From Caryophanon latum (GTDB taxonomy: Bacteria; Bacillota; Bacilli; Bacillales_A; Planococcaceae): a stretch of DNA of 64,000 nt. Location: the NCBI RefSeq assembly GCF_001700325.1, contig NZ_MATO01000002.1:24870-88869 (forward strand), read 5' to 3'. Both the position numbers and the translations under genes were made by a program. Under the pieces are notes generated by a model. It did no database searches. It saw only the letters and a program-made list of their open reading frames with translations, and was not told where the DNA came from. Positions 8,550 to 16,047 of the stretch are shown in pieces (the first letter of the stretch is position 1; each line of letters opens with the position of its first letter).

Positions 8550-8837
8550 TTATTTATGCTTCGGTTGACGAGCAACGATATGAATCGCTCGGATAATTTC
8601 TCGGTTAATCATTTCAACATTTTCAGGTGTATTTAATTCTTTAAACGCTTCGTCTCGCATTTTCGGGTTGGATACATATTTCGGTGGCAATGCATTTAAC
8701 GTTAATGCATTTACGTCCATCTCACAAATAGTACAGTTACAAAAAGCCTGATACTCTGGGCCACGTAACATAAAACTAACTAATCCGCGTACGATTTCCT
8801 CTGTTACATTAATTAAAATTACATCGGATTGTGTCAT
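8550..8837 (-). CDS. comFB: ComFB-family protein
   Basis: A 95-residue protein of the late competence ComFB family: INVTEEIVRGLVSFML, then FCNCTICEMDVNALTLNALPPKYV with its two-cysteine CxxC motif. In B. subtilis comFB lies between comFA and comFC. Here it stands alone, with its own terminator, between mntR and cadA. Cyanobacterial ComFB proteins have been reported to bind cyclic dinucleotides; whether this one does is unknown. The family call is firm. Confidence 0.85.
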   Translation of the reverse strand: MTQSDVILINVTEEIVRGLVSFMLRGPEYQAFCNCTICEMDVNALTLNALPPKYVSNPKMRDEAFKELNTPENVEMINREIIRAIHIVARQPKHK

Positions 8838-8939
8838 TGTAATCGTTCCTATTCATCCTAAATTTCCAACAAAAGAGTTTCTACTTTTGCTTTCATCGTA
8901 CTTCATTTTAACGATTAACTAGTACGAACGCAAGAAACT

Positions 8940-11033
8940 TTACTTTTGAACGCGCATTAATCGTAATGAATTTAGCACAACGAGCAATGTCGCGCCGATA
9001 TCAGCGAAAATCGCAATCCATAGCGTTAGCCAACCTGGTACGACGAGCAAAATGGCAAGCATCTTTAAACCGAGCGCGAAGGCGATATTTTGTTGGATGA
9101 TCGTTAACGTTTTACGGCTTAAACGAATTGTATACGGCAGCTTCGTTAAATCGTCCGACATAAGTGCAATGTCTGCCGTCTCTAGCGCTGTATCTGTTCC
9201 CGCTCCGCCCATCGCAATACCGATATTTGCCGCAGCAAGTGCAGGGGCATCGTTCACACCATCACCGACCATCGCCACTTGCCCGAACTTGTCTTGCAGC
9301 ATTTTAATTTCTGCTAGCTTTTGTTCTGGCAGTAAGCTTGCGCGCACATTCGTCACGCCTAAGCGCTTCGCCATCGCATTCGCTGTACGTTCCCCGTCAC
9401 CAGTTAACATAATCGTTTCCTTCACACCGTTTGCTTTTAGCTGTTGTAAAATAGCAGCACTTTCTTCGCGCACCTCGTCAGCTACTGCGATAAGCCCTAA
9501 TAATATATCGCCTTCCACAACTGCGACAAGCGACTTTCCTTCTTCTTCATACACACGTGCTTGCGCAATGACTTCTGGCTGCACGTCCATCATCGCACAA
9601 ACAGATGAAAGACTACCGACGTACACTTCGTTGCCATTTACAATCCCTTTTGCACCTTTACCTGTAACAGACTGGAACTGCTCGACGCTCGGAATGTGCA
9701 GCTCCTTCACGAACGCATAATGTAAAATGGCACGTGCGAGTGGGTGCTGCGATTTCGTTTCGACTGCTCCGGCAACTTGCAATAAGCGCTCCTCATCGTG
9801 CGTATATAAATTCGTTACAGCAGGCATTCCTTTTGTGAGCGTGCCTGTTTTATCAAACGCCATCGCCTCAACGTGTGCGAGTGCCTCTAAATATACGCCG
9901 CCTTTAATGAGTACACCTTGCTTCGCCGCATTGCCAATCGCCGTTACGATCGCAACAGGTGTTGAAATAACGAGCGCGCACGGACAACCTACGACGAGTA
10001 CTGCAAGCCCTTGGTAAATCCAATGTGACCAGTCACCTGTAAATAGCGGTGGTACGACTGCAACGAGCAGCGCAATGAACATAATAATCGGCGTATAAAT
10101 TTTCGCAAAGCGGTCGACAAACTTTTGTGACGGCGCCTTTTCTTGCTGTGCTTCTTCAACTAAATGAATAATTTTTGCAATCGTCGTGTCATTCACATGC
10201 TTTGTAACACGTACTTCCATTGCCCCTTCTTCATTGAGCGTGCCGGCAAATACCGCATCACCGACTTGCTTTAGCACCGGCATCGCCTCACCTGTAATCG
10301 ACGCCTCGTTTACAGTCGATTGCCCCGACACAACAATACCGTCCATCGCAATTTTTGAACCCGGCTTAATAATAATGACGTCCCCGACTGCAAGCTGCTC
10401 TGTTTCGACTTCCACTTCATGTGCATGATCGCCGTGTGCGACTTTTTTCAGTGCTGTCGCCGGTGCAATATCCATTAGCTGACGAATAGACTGGCGTGCT
10501 TTGTTCATCGAGTACGCCTCAAGCGCCTCACTAACCGCAAATAAAAATACGACGATTGCCGCTTCTTGCCACTCACCGATAATGGCTGCACCGATAATCG
10601 CAATTGTCATGAGCGTTTTCATATCAAACTGTAGCTTTATTAAATTTTGGAAGCCGACTTTAAAAATGTCGATGCCACCAAAAAGAATCGCTGCTCCGAA
10701 AATCCAAGGCGCTATTTGTGGCGCAATGCTCGTCATGCTGTAGCCGATTGCGACAAATAATAGTGCAACAACGGCGAGCTTATTTTCACGACGTTTCCAA
10801 AACGGCGTCGTCACCTCGATGCTGCGAGACGTTGCTGGTACGACTTTAATGTTATCAAATGCCCCTGCTTCCTCTAGCTCCTCGATCGTCGCTGAGCCTG
10901 TCACCGTTAGTTTCGCTGCGCCGAAATTAATTTTTACGTCCTCGACATTTGGCAAGCTTGCGACGTTTTTTTCAAACTTTGCCGCACAGTTTGCACACGA
11001 TAAATTTTGTAGACGGTATTGCTCTGTTGCCAT
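8940..11033 (-). CDS. cadA: Heavy-metal exporting P1B-type ATPase (Cd/Zn/Pb), CadA
   Basis: A 697-residue membrane pump. Seen in order: one N-terminal heavy-metal domain with LSCANCAAKFEKNV (CxxC), two transmembrane pairs, the actuator loop (TGEAMPV), the metal-binding CPC in VVGCPCALVIS, the phosphorylation site AFDKTGTLTKG, the nucleotide domain (TGDGERTA) and GDGVNDAPALAAA, then two C-terminal helices. The CPC and single CxxC domain with a CadC-type regulator next door point to Cd/Zn/Pb rather than Cu. The start is ATG 11033 because GGAG lies eight bases upstream; a GTG at 11042 is too close to it. It overlaps or abuts cadC and is in the same operon. Confidence 0.92.
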   Translation of the reverse strand: MATEQYRLQNLSCANCAAKFEKNVASLPNVEDVKINFGAAKLTVTGSATIEELEEAGAFDNIKVVPATSRSIEVTTPFWKRRENKLAVVALLFVAIGYSMTSIAPQIAPWIFGAAILFGGIDIFKVGFQNLIKLQFDMKTLMTIAIIGAAIIGEWQEAAIVVFLFAVSEALEAYSMNKARQSIRQLMDIAPATALKKVAHGDHAHEVEVETEQLAVGDVIIIKPGSKIAMDGIVVSGQSTVNEASITGEAMPVLKQVGDAVFAGTLNEEGAMEVRVTKHVNDTTIAKIIHLVEEAQQEKAPSQKFVDRFAKIYTPIIMFIALLVAVVPPLFTGDWSHWIYQGLAVLVVGCPCALVISTPVAIVTAIGNAAKQGVLIKGGVYLEALAHVEAMAFDKTGTLTKGMPAVTNLYTHDEERLLQVAGAVETKSQHPLARAILHYAFVKELHIPSVEQFQSVTGKGAKGIVNGNEVYVGSLSSVCAMMDVQPEVIAQARVYEEEGKSLVAVVEGDILLGLIAVADEVREESAAILQQLKANGVKETIMLTGDGERTANAMAKRLGVTNVRASLLPEQKLAEIKMLQDKFGQVAMVGDGVNDAPALAAANIGIAMGGAGTDTALETADIALMSDDLTKLPYTIRLSRKTLTIIQQNIAFALGLKMLAILLVVPGWLTLWIAIFADIGATLLVVLNSLRLMRVQK

Positions 11034-11038
11034 AAGTC

Positions 11039-11380
11039 TCACTCCTTCGAATGCGTATACGCGACGTCAATCATTTGGCGTACATGCTCATCTGCAAGCG
11101 CGTAATAAATTTGCTTCCCTTCACGTTCTGAAACCGCTAAACCGTGCTCGCGCAAATAGCGTAAATGGTGCGATGCGGTCGCGTTTGAGCTGCCGATAAT
11201 CGCGGCGACGTCACAAACGCAAAGCTTTGGCGCAAGCGTTAGTGCAAACGCGATTTTTAAGCGTGTTTCATCGGCGAGTGCTTTGAAAATTTGTAGCGTT
11301 TTTGTTAGTTCTGGTAGTTGTTGCTGCACGTGTTGTACAACGTCCTCATGCTGTTCGACAATGTCACATACGTCTTTCAT
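11039..11380 (-). CDS. cadC: ArsR/SmtB-family metal-sensing repressor, CadC
   Basis: A 113-residue winged-helix repressor. It has the CadC metal-site cysteines: one near the N-terminus (KDVCDIVE) and the pair LCVCDVAAII in alpha-3 of the HTH, followed by SNATASHHLRYLREHGL. It should leave DNA on binding Cd(II), Pb(II) or Zn(II) and so allow cadC-cadA transcription. Its stop is six bases before the cadA start. Two CadC-type operators lie upstream. A C-terminal His-rich zinc site is not obvious. Confidence 0.92.
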   Translation of the reverse strand: MKDVCDIVEQHEDVVQHVQQQLPELTKTLQIFKALADETRLKIAFALTLAPKLCVCDVAAIIGSSNATASHHLRYLREHGLAVSEREGKQIYYALADEHVRQMIDVAYTHSKE

Positions 11381-11391
11381 TCGCTCACCTC

Positions 11392-11456
11392 ATTCAAATG
11401 ATCGTTTGAATGTATTGTACACTGTTTCGCAACAATATTCAAATGATTGTTTGAAT
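11392..11456 (-). promoter_or_regulatory. cadCA promoter with two CadC operators
   Basis: Two near-identical imperfect palindromes, ATTCAAATGATCGTTTGAAT (11392-11411) and ATTCAAATGATTGTTTGAAT (11437-11456), match the known CadC operator core TCAAATAAATATTTGA. On the minus strand TTGAAT inside the distal operator and TACAAT (11414-11419) are 17 bp apart and make a good -35/-10 pair. So one operator covers -35 and the other lies just downstream of -10. Confidence 0.85.
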
Positions 11457-11471
11457 GAAAAAATGCTTAAA

Positions 11472-11580
11472 GTTGCTTTTCATGTCGAGGCAAGCTTTCC
11501 GTGGACTCGGAGGCGAATACGACGTTGGTCATGAAGGTGTTGCTACATGGACATAGCTTCTACCGCCTTCCTCAAGCAAC
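11472..11580. repeat. Intergenic core repeat
   Basis: Ends GTTGCTT and AAGCAAC are exact complements. Inside are CATGTCGAGGCAAGCTTTCC, CGACGTTGGTCATGAAGG and CCGCCTTCCTCAAG. It lies between the cadCA operators and the terminator of crcB. Confidence 0.7.
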
Positions 11581-11665
11581 ATTTATGTGTCGCATCGAAC
11601 TCGCAAGGATCAGTTAATATGCAACAAATGATGTCGCCATAGTATATCGAGCCATTCGTAATAAA

Positions 11666-11700
11666 ATAAAAAATGCTACAGAGAATCATCTCCGTAGCAT
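11666..11700 (-). terminator. Terminator overlapping the crcB stop codon
   Basis: On the minus strand ATGCTACGGAGA pairs with TCTCTGTAGCAT, then TTTTTTATTTTA. The TGA stop of the downstream crcB (11686-11688) lies in the hairpin loop. Confidence 0.85.
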
Positions 11701-12033
11701 ACTATCAAGCATATACGCAACGAGCATCGCAACGGCACTGTAGCTAAGCATGCGCACAACGTACAATGCCGCTTCTTTTTTACTCGTTTTCGCTAGCTGT
11801 ACAGCGTCTAGCGTAAATGTCGAAAACGTCGTATACGCTCCGAAAAAGCCAATTGCGATCAGCAGCTGTTGCCAATCAGTCGTCATATATGGCATAAAGA
11901 GGACGAGCAAAAAGCTGCCACTCACATTAACAAATAACGTCGCCCGCTCTTTTTTCGCAAAAACATTAAACATTAAAAACCGCGCAATGGCTCCAAAAAA
12001 ACCACCGATACATACGTATAAAAGCTCCATCAT
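11686..12033 (-). CDS. crcB: Fluoride channel subunit CrcB (Fluc), second gene
   Basis: A 115-residue, four-helix membrane protein of the CrcB/Fluc family, which exports fluoride as a dual-topology dimer. Seen: GGFFGAIARFLMF in helix 1, FVNVSGSFLL in helix 2 with the conserved Asn, and FFGAYTTFSTFTLDA in helix 3 with the Phe residues of the F-minus track. It overlaps the preceding crcB by four bases (ATGA), so the pair is translationally coupled. Paired genes suggest a heterodimer of opposite orientation. No fluoride riboswitch was seen upstream. Confidence 0.92.
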   Translation of the reverse strand: MMELLYVCIGGFFGAIARFLMFNVFAKKERATLFVNVSGSFLLVLFMPYMTTDWQQLLIAIGFFGAYTTFSTFTLDAVQLAKTSKKEAALYVVRMLSYSAVAMLVAYMLDSMLRR

Positions 12034-12398
12034 CGCTTACCGACCACCGTTCCTCCAATTGCCGCTACGATGCAACAAAACGTCATCACTACGACGTACA
12101 TGAAGCCGCGCAATATAGACTGCTGAAACAGCACAAATGCATCGTACGTCACGCTTGAAAACGTCGTAAATGAGCCAAGCATACCAGTCATAACAAATAA
12201 ACGAATAACTTGCTCATTGCGCTTTCCGCTTACCCGTTCATGCAAATACGCTAAACAAAAGCTGCCGACGATGTTCGCAACGAAAAGTGCCGCTCCTGAA
12301 AACGACGCGATGCATACGTAACGAAGAGCGACACCGCATGCGCCACCACATCCGACAACGAGCGCCGCAACTACTCGATGACTAAGCCGATTGGACAA
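12030..12398 (-). CDS. crcB: Fluoride channel subunit CrcB (Fluc), first gene
   Basis: A 122-residue CrcB homologue with GGACGVALRYVC, FVANIVGSFCLAYL and GMLGSFTTFSSVTYDAF. It differs clearly from its partner, as expected for the two halves of a heterodimeric Fluc channel. Its start lies inside the 3' end of exoA (28-bp overlap), so expression must depend largely on read-through from exoA. The start codon is not certain because of this overlap. Confidence 0.9.
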   Translation of the reverse strand: MSNRLSHRVVAALVVGCGGACGVALRYVCIASFSGAALFVANIVGSFCLAYLHERVSGKRNEQVIRLFVMTGMLGSFTTFSSVTYDAFVLFQQSILRGFMYVVVMTFCCIVAAIGGTVVGKR

Positions 12399-13123
12399 TG
12401 GTCGCTCCCTAACATATGTGCATCAATCGTTGCGTGCTGTACGCGTGGCATAATGCGCTCCGATGCGATGAAATAGTCGATGCGCCATCCAATGTTTCGC
12501 TCGCGTACTTTCGCCATGTACGACCACCATGTATAATGGTCGATTGCATCTGGATGCAGCGCGCGGAACGTATCGACGAAGCCTGCTGCGAGTAAATTCG
12601 TCATCGCCGCTCGCTCCTCGGTTGTAACACCTGAATTGCCTTTATTTGATTTTGCATTTTTCAAATCGATGTCGGTATGCGCGACATTTAAATCACCGCA
12701 ATAAATGACCGGTTTTTGCGCGTCGAGCTGCTTTAAATAAACTGCAAGCTTTTCCTCCCACGCTAATCGAAACGGCAGCCTTGCTAAGTCGCGCTGTGCG
12801 TTTGGCGTGTACACATTGACTAAAAAGAAGTCCGCATATTCGAGCGTAATAATGCGTCCTTCTGCTTCTGTTTCGTCGTCGCCAACACCGTAGCGCACTG
12901 ACATCGGCGTATGCTTCGTGAAAATCGCTGTTCCCGAGTAGCCTTTTTTCTCGGCATAATTCCAATATTGCTCGTAGCCGTCTAGCTGCAAATCAACTTG
13001 ACCGGCTTGGCATTTCGTTTCTTGCACGCAAAAAAAGTCTGCATCGACTGCGTGAAAATAGTCGACAAAGCCTTTCGTAATGCATGCACGAATGCCGTTA
13101 ACGTTCCATGATACAAACTTCAT
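12371..13123 (-). CDS. exoA: Exodeoxyribonuclease III / AP endonuclease ExoA
   Basis: A 250-residue base-excision-repair nuclease of the Xth/APE1 family. All motifs are present: SWNVNGIRACI, QETKCQAGQVDL (metal Glu), YSGTAIFTK, VYTPNAQ, YCGDLNVAHTDIDL, WRIDYFIAS and the catalytic GSDHCPIGL at the C-terminus. Start ATG 13123 has AAAGGA upstream; the in-frame extension to 13273 would run through a 34-bp hairpin and is not credible. It heads an operon with two crcB genes. Confidence 0.95.
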   Translation of the reverse strand: MKFVSWNVNGIRACITKGFVDYFHAVDADFFCVQETKCQAGQVDLQLDGYEQYWNYAEKKGYSGTAIFTKHTPMSVRYGVGDDETEAEGRIITLEYADFFLVNVYTPNAQRDLARLPFRLAWEEKLAVYLKQLDAQKPVIYCGDLNVAHTDIDLKNAKSNKGNSGVTTEERAAMTNLLAAGFVDTFRALHPDAIDHYTWWSYMAKVRERNIGWRIDYFIASERIMPRVQHATIDAHMLGSDHCPIGLVIE

Positions 13124-13148
13124 ATGTTGTTTCCTTTCCAACGAACAG

Positions 13149-13182
13149 ATGCCATTTGAATGCAGCTGCACCCAAATGGCAT
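13149..13182 (-). promoter_or_regulatory. 34-bp fully paired hairpin in the exoA leader
   Basis: ATGCCATTTG at one end pairs perfectly with CAAATGGCAT at the other, and the inside is the palindrome TGCAGCTGCA with two G-U positions between. The whole 34 bases fold into one 17-bp stem with no loop. It ends 25 bp before the exoA start codon and has no T-run on the minus strand, so it is not a simple terminator in that direction. It could be an operator or a leader structure. Confidence 0.5.
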
Positions 13183-13222
13183 GTTGTTTTGAACAAATTT
13201 TATACGACTTGATTAAAGCTTT

Positions 13223-13376
13223 GCAACTGGCAGTGCGCGATTTTACGGCTCGCTTTCCTAGGGCTCGGCTCAAGCCTCCTCACCGCTAGCGGTTGCGGGG
13301 TCTTGAGTCACGAGCTATTCGCACGCGCTCTGCCATGACAATACCGCATTGATTTTAGTTTTACAGTTAAAAACAA
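13223..13376. mobile_element. Degenerate family A element carrying a short core
   Basis: AACTGGCAGTGCGCG, then the core hairpin CTCAAGCCTCCTCACCGC/GCGGTTGCGGGGTCTTGAG, then TGCCATGACAATACCGCATTG and AGTTAAAAACAAGC follow the family A order. The 17-bp ends are lost. It separates exoA from the 3' end of murB. Confidence 0.5.
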
Positions 13377-13421
13377 GCAACTCCACTTTAATCACCGTGC
13401 TTCGATCGCCAGCACGTAAAA

Positions 13422-14351
13422 TTAATTTTCGTTCATCGCTAGCTCATCACCAACGATTTTTACTTCCATTTCAAGCTCGATGTCGAATTTTTCTTTTACG
13501 ACTTGCTGCACCATTTGAATCGTCGCAATGTAATCTGATGCTGATGCGTTCCCTTTATTGACGATAAACCCAGCATGCTTCGTTGACACTTCCGCACCGC
13601 CGACACCTTTACCTTGTAAGTCGCTATCTTGAATAAGCTTACCTGCGAAATGCCCTGGTGGACGCTTGAACACGCTACCTGCTGACGGGTATTCGAGTGG
13701 TTGCTTCGACTCGCGCTGGTGCGTTAAGTCCGCAATTTTCGCATCGATTTGTGCTTGATCACCGCGCTGTAAGTCGAACTCCGCTGATAATACGTAATAG
13801 CCCTCTGTCGCGATAATGCTTTTACGGTAGCCTAGCTGTAGCTCGTCTTTTGATAACACGAGCAGCTCACCTTGCTTCGTTAACACCGTCACTTGGCGCG
13901 TTACGTCTGCCATCTCGCCGCCGTACGCACCTGCATTCATCGCCATCGCTCCGCCAATTGAGCCTGGAATGCCACAAGAAAACTCTAAGCCTGTTAACGT
14001 GCTTGCCGCTGCTGCTTTTGATACGTCTTTTAGCAATGCACCTGCACCAGCGTATACGTGCGTGTCCGTAATTTCAATCGTATTTAAATGAGCGAATGTC
14101 ACGACGATGCCGCGCATACCGCCATCGCGTACGACCATATTCGAGCCGTTGCCGAGCATGAGCAGTGGAATGTTGTTGTCATATGCGTAACGCACGACGT
14201 ATGTTGCTTGCTCCTCGTTTTCAGGCAATACGAAAACGTCTGCCGCGCCGCCTAGCTTCGTCATCGTATAGTTGCGTAACGGTTCATCTATTTTAATGTT
14301 TGTCACAGGAATTTTTTGTGCTAAATGTGCTGCCCACTGTTGCTTTGTCAT
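13422..14351 (-). CDS. murB: UDP-N-acetylenolpyruvoylglucosamine reductase MurB
   Basis: A 309-residue flavoenzyme of peptidoglycan precursor synthesis (NADPH-dependent reduction of UDP-GlcNAc-enolpyruvate). Type IIa features: NYTMTKLGGAADVFVLPE, the FAD loop LGNGSNMVVRDGG, GLEFSCGIPGSIGGAMAMNAGAYGGE, YRKS, and the catalytic PSAGSVFKRPPGHFAGKLI with Ser. The start ATG 14351 is set by AGGAAGGG upstream; an upstream in-frame extension would run into the HxlR gene. Confidence 0.95.
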   Translation of the reverse strand: MTKQQWAAHLAQKIPVTNIKIDEPLRNYTMTKLGGAADVFVLPENEEQATYVVRYAYDNNIPLLMLGNGSNMVVRDGGMRGIVVTFAHLNTIEITDTHVYAGAGALLKDVSKAAAASTLTGLEFSCGIPGSIGGAMAMNAGAYGGEMADVTRQVTVLTKQGELLVLSKDELQLGYRKSIIATEGYYVLSAEFDLQRGDQAQIDAKIADLTHQRESKQPLEYPSAGSVFKRPPGHFAGKLIQDSDLQGKGVGGAEVSTKHAGFIVNKGNASASDYIATIQMVQQVVKEKFDIELEMEVKIVGDELAMNEN

Positions 14352-14373
14352 GATTTCCCTTCCTATCCTCTCA

Positions 14374-14679
14374 TTACAGCCAGTTTTTTGACCAGTTTTC
14401 AATTTCACGAATGGCGCCGCTTAATGCGAGCCCTTTGTCCGTCAATGTATATTCTACACGAACAGGCACTTCTGAGTACACTGTTCGCAGCACGATACCT
14501 TCTTTTTCTAGCTCCTTCAAACGCTCCGATAATAAGCGTCCGCTAATCGGTAGCGCAGATTCAATCGCATTAAAGCGCTGCGGTCCGTCTAGCAGCTGAT
14601 ACAAAATGAGCGCCGTCCAACGCTTGCCGATCATCTCCATCGCCTTTGCGAGCCTCGGACATAAAGCTGTTTCTGTCAT
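14374..14679 (-). CDS. HxlR-family regulator with a single N-terminal cysteine (YodB/CatR-like)
   Basis: A 101-residue winged-helix protein: MTETALCPRLAKAMEMIGKRW, LDGPQRFNAIESALPISGRL, LSERLKELEKEGIVLR, VEYTLTDKGLAL. The only cysteine, Cys7, sits at the position of the redox-sensing Cys6 of B. subtilis YodB, which represses azoreductase and quinone genes until it is thiolated. The azoreductase gene lies directly upstream on the same strand. A quinone or diamide sensor is therefore the best guess; the functional call is inference. Confidence 0.85.
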   Translation of the reverse strand: MTETALCPRLAKAMEMIGKRWTALILYQLLDGPQRFNAIESALPISGRLLSERLKELEKEGIVLRTVYSEVPVRVEYTLTDKGLALSGAIREIENWSKNWL

Positions 14680-14751
14680 CGTTTCTCACCTCTACTTTAG
14701 TATTGTACGCGCACAAACGCCAAAAGTTAATAAGTTATTTATATACACATA

Positions 14752-14766
14752 GTTACGTTTAGTAAC
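14752..14766. promoter_or_regulatory. GTTAC-N5-GTAAC dyad, candidate operator of the HxlR regulator
   Basis: GTTACGTTTAGTAAC is a perfect five-base-arm dyad 73 bp upstream of the HxlR start codon, in the short gap between that gene and the azoreductase terminator. YodB-type regulators bind sites of this general form near their own genes, so autoregulation is likely. Confidence 0.5.
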
Positions 14767-14796
14767 CATTATAAATAGCGTATCATTTATTGTAAA

Positions 14797-14832
14797 CGAA
14801 AAAAGAAGCATCCACGTATGAATGCTTCTTTA
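14797..14832 (-). terminator. Terminator after azoR
   Basis: On the minus strand AAAGAAGCAT pairs with ATGCTTCTTT, followed by TTTTCG, 13 bp past the azoR stop codon. Confidence 0.85.
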
Positions 14833-14844
14833 AAAATTTTGAAA

Positions 14845-15480
14845 TTATGCGTTTACTGTTAAGTTTTGTGCTACTTCTTTTACTTTTTCTAAGCCAGCAG
14901 CGATGATCGCTTGTGCATCATTTTTAGAAGATGCGTGACCTTCGATGATCACTTCACCGATTTTTTCCATGCCATATACGCCGCCAATTACATTGTTAAT
15001 ATAATTTACTGACATTTCAGTTGCCGCCATTTGTGGTGTTGAGTAAATGCCGCCACGTGCGTTTAACACAACGTATTTTTTGTCAGTCATTAAGCTAATT
15101 AATTCACCTTGCTCACCATATTTAAATGAATATCCAGCGCCGTATGTGTAATCGATGAACGATTGTAACGCAGCTGGGATCGTTAAGTTCCATAATGGGA
15201 ATGCAAATACAACTACATCTGCAGCTGTTAACGCTTCACGAGATTTGTTGAACGCTTCTAAAGAGCGTGCTTCGCGAGTTGTTAATTGTTCGCCGTTTTG
15301 TGCTTTACCGAAAGCGTTAAATAATTCTTGACCGAAGTATTCTAAGTTTTCTTCAAATACGTCGAAAGTTGTTACGTTTAATGCTTCGTTCGTTGCAGCT
15401 GCTTCGATAAATGCGTTGTACATAGATGTTGATACGCCGTCTGGACGGTTGTTTGCTTTTACTACTAATACGTTTGTCAT
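14845..15480 (-). CDS. azoR: FMN-dependent NADH-azoreductase
   Basis: A 211-residue flavodoxin-fold enzyme of the AzoR/AcpD family, which reduces quinones and azo compounds by two-electron transfer. Seen: MTNVLVVKANNRPDGVSTSM (FMN phosphate loop), VVFAFPLWNLTIPAALQSFIDYT (PLWN motif), YSFKYGEQGELISLMTDKK and LNARGGIYS. Length fits the family (about 208-211). AGAGGAG precedes the start. A MhqR-type operator lies 190 bp upstream, with a family A element between, and a YodB-like gene lies downstream. Confidence 0.93.
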   Translation of the reverse strand: MTNVLVVKANNRPDGVSTSMYNAFIEAAATNEALNVTTFDVFEENLEYFGQELFNAFGKAQNGEQLTTREARSLEAFNKSREALTAADVVVFAFPLWNLTIPAALQSFIDYTYGAGYSFKYGEQGELISLMTDKKYVVLNARGGIYSTPQMAATEMSVNYINNVIGGVYGMEKIGEVIIEGHASSKNDAQAIIAAGLEKVKEVAQNLTVNA

Positions 15481-15515
15481 AATGATAGTTGCTCCTCTGT
15501 TTGCAATTGTTTATT

Positions 15516-15637
15516 TAAGCATGTTGATTAGCTTTCAACTAGCAGTACGCATACTGCCACAACAATACAGCTTAGATTTCGGTTTTATCGTTAAAAACAG
15601 CGATTCAGCCGTAAAATGATGGCTAATCAACAAACCT
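15516..15637. mobile_element. Empty family A element (no core) in the azoR leader
   Basis: The ends TAAGCATGTTGATTAGC and GCTAATCAACAAACCT are the family A terminal inverted repeats (inner 10 bp perfect). The body is about 122 bp: TAGCAGTACGCATACTGCCACAAC, with the other copies' core absent between CGCA and TACTGCC. Flanks ATTGTTTATT and ATTGTTAATT match 9 of 10, consistent with an aged 9-10-bp target duplication. It starts 36 bp upstream of the azoR ATG. Confidence 0.75.
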
Positions 15638-15669
15638 ATTGTTAATTAAAAATTTTGTATGTGTTCAAA

Positions 15670-15687
15670 TATCTCGAATCTGAGATA
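15670..15687. promoter_or_regulatory. MhqR-type operator upstream of azoR
   Basis: TATCTCGAATCTGAGATA is a six-base-arm dyad very close to the MhqR box of B. subtilis (TATCTCGAATTC-AGATA type), which controls azoR2 and the mhq genes in response to quinones. It lies 190 bp before azoR, on the far side of the family A element. TTGAAC (minus strand, 15662-15667) overlaps it and could be the -35. Confidence 0.6.
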
Positions 15688-15919
15688 TAAGAATTATGAT
15701 AATATAGTTCTCAAAAAAATGCTACTATTTTGTTTTAAGACTTTAGGCTGAAATTATGAAGAGCTTTTTTACGGACGCTTTTGTTCGATGTTACAGTTTC
15801 TCGTTCGTATCGTTCCGTTAGAAGTCACCGTTCCACAATTGCGCTTTGCTATTTACTGCATGAAATTGAATACGTGCTCTAACTCCTTTAGTGTGCCATC
15901 GAGATCGTAGCACAAAGAC

Positions 15920-16003
15920 GTTGCTCGAAACAAAAAGGCGGACTCCAGCGTGAAATTACAAGCTCACGCCACGCAGAAATCCTGCCTCGACGTGAAGAGC
16001 AAC
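15920..16003. repeat. Intergenic core repeat, reduced form
   Basis: GTTGCTCGAAAC and GTGAAGAGCAAC close the element; inside are AGGCGGACTCCAGCGTG and CACGCCACGCAG...CCTGCCTCGACG. The two long hairpins of full copies are missing. It lies just downstream of the ppaC terminator. The rest of the gap (15690-15919) shows nothing I can name. Confidence 0.6.
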
Positions 16004-16004
16004 A

Positions 16005-16040
16005 TAAAAAGCAGAAGAAACATATCGTCTCCTCTGCTTT
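16005..16040 (-). terminator. Terminator after ppaC
   Basis: On the minus strand AAAGCAGAGGAGA pairs with TTTCTTCTGCTTT and is followed by TTTATG. Confidence 0.85.
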
Positions 16041-16047
16041 CGTACAA

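Noticed and set aside
9052..11199. Several plus-strand frames opposite cadA, up to 222 codons
   Set aside because: They are antisense shadows of cadA, rich in Ser/Ala/Thr/Pro as expected from the reverse of biased codons, and have no ribosome sites.
12693..12965. 90-codon minus-strand frame inside exoA
   Set aside because: Out-of-frame shadow of exoA; no ribosome site and no family resemblance.
13124..13300. Fluoride riboswitch before exoA-crcB-crcB
   Set aside because: Searched for the GGCGATGGTGTTCGCC-type start and the pseudoknot layout; only an unrelated perfect hairpin is present.
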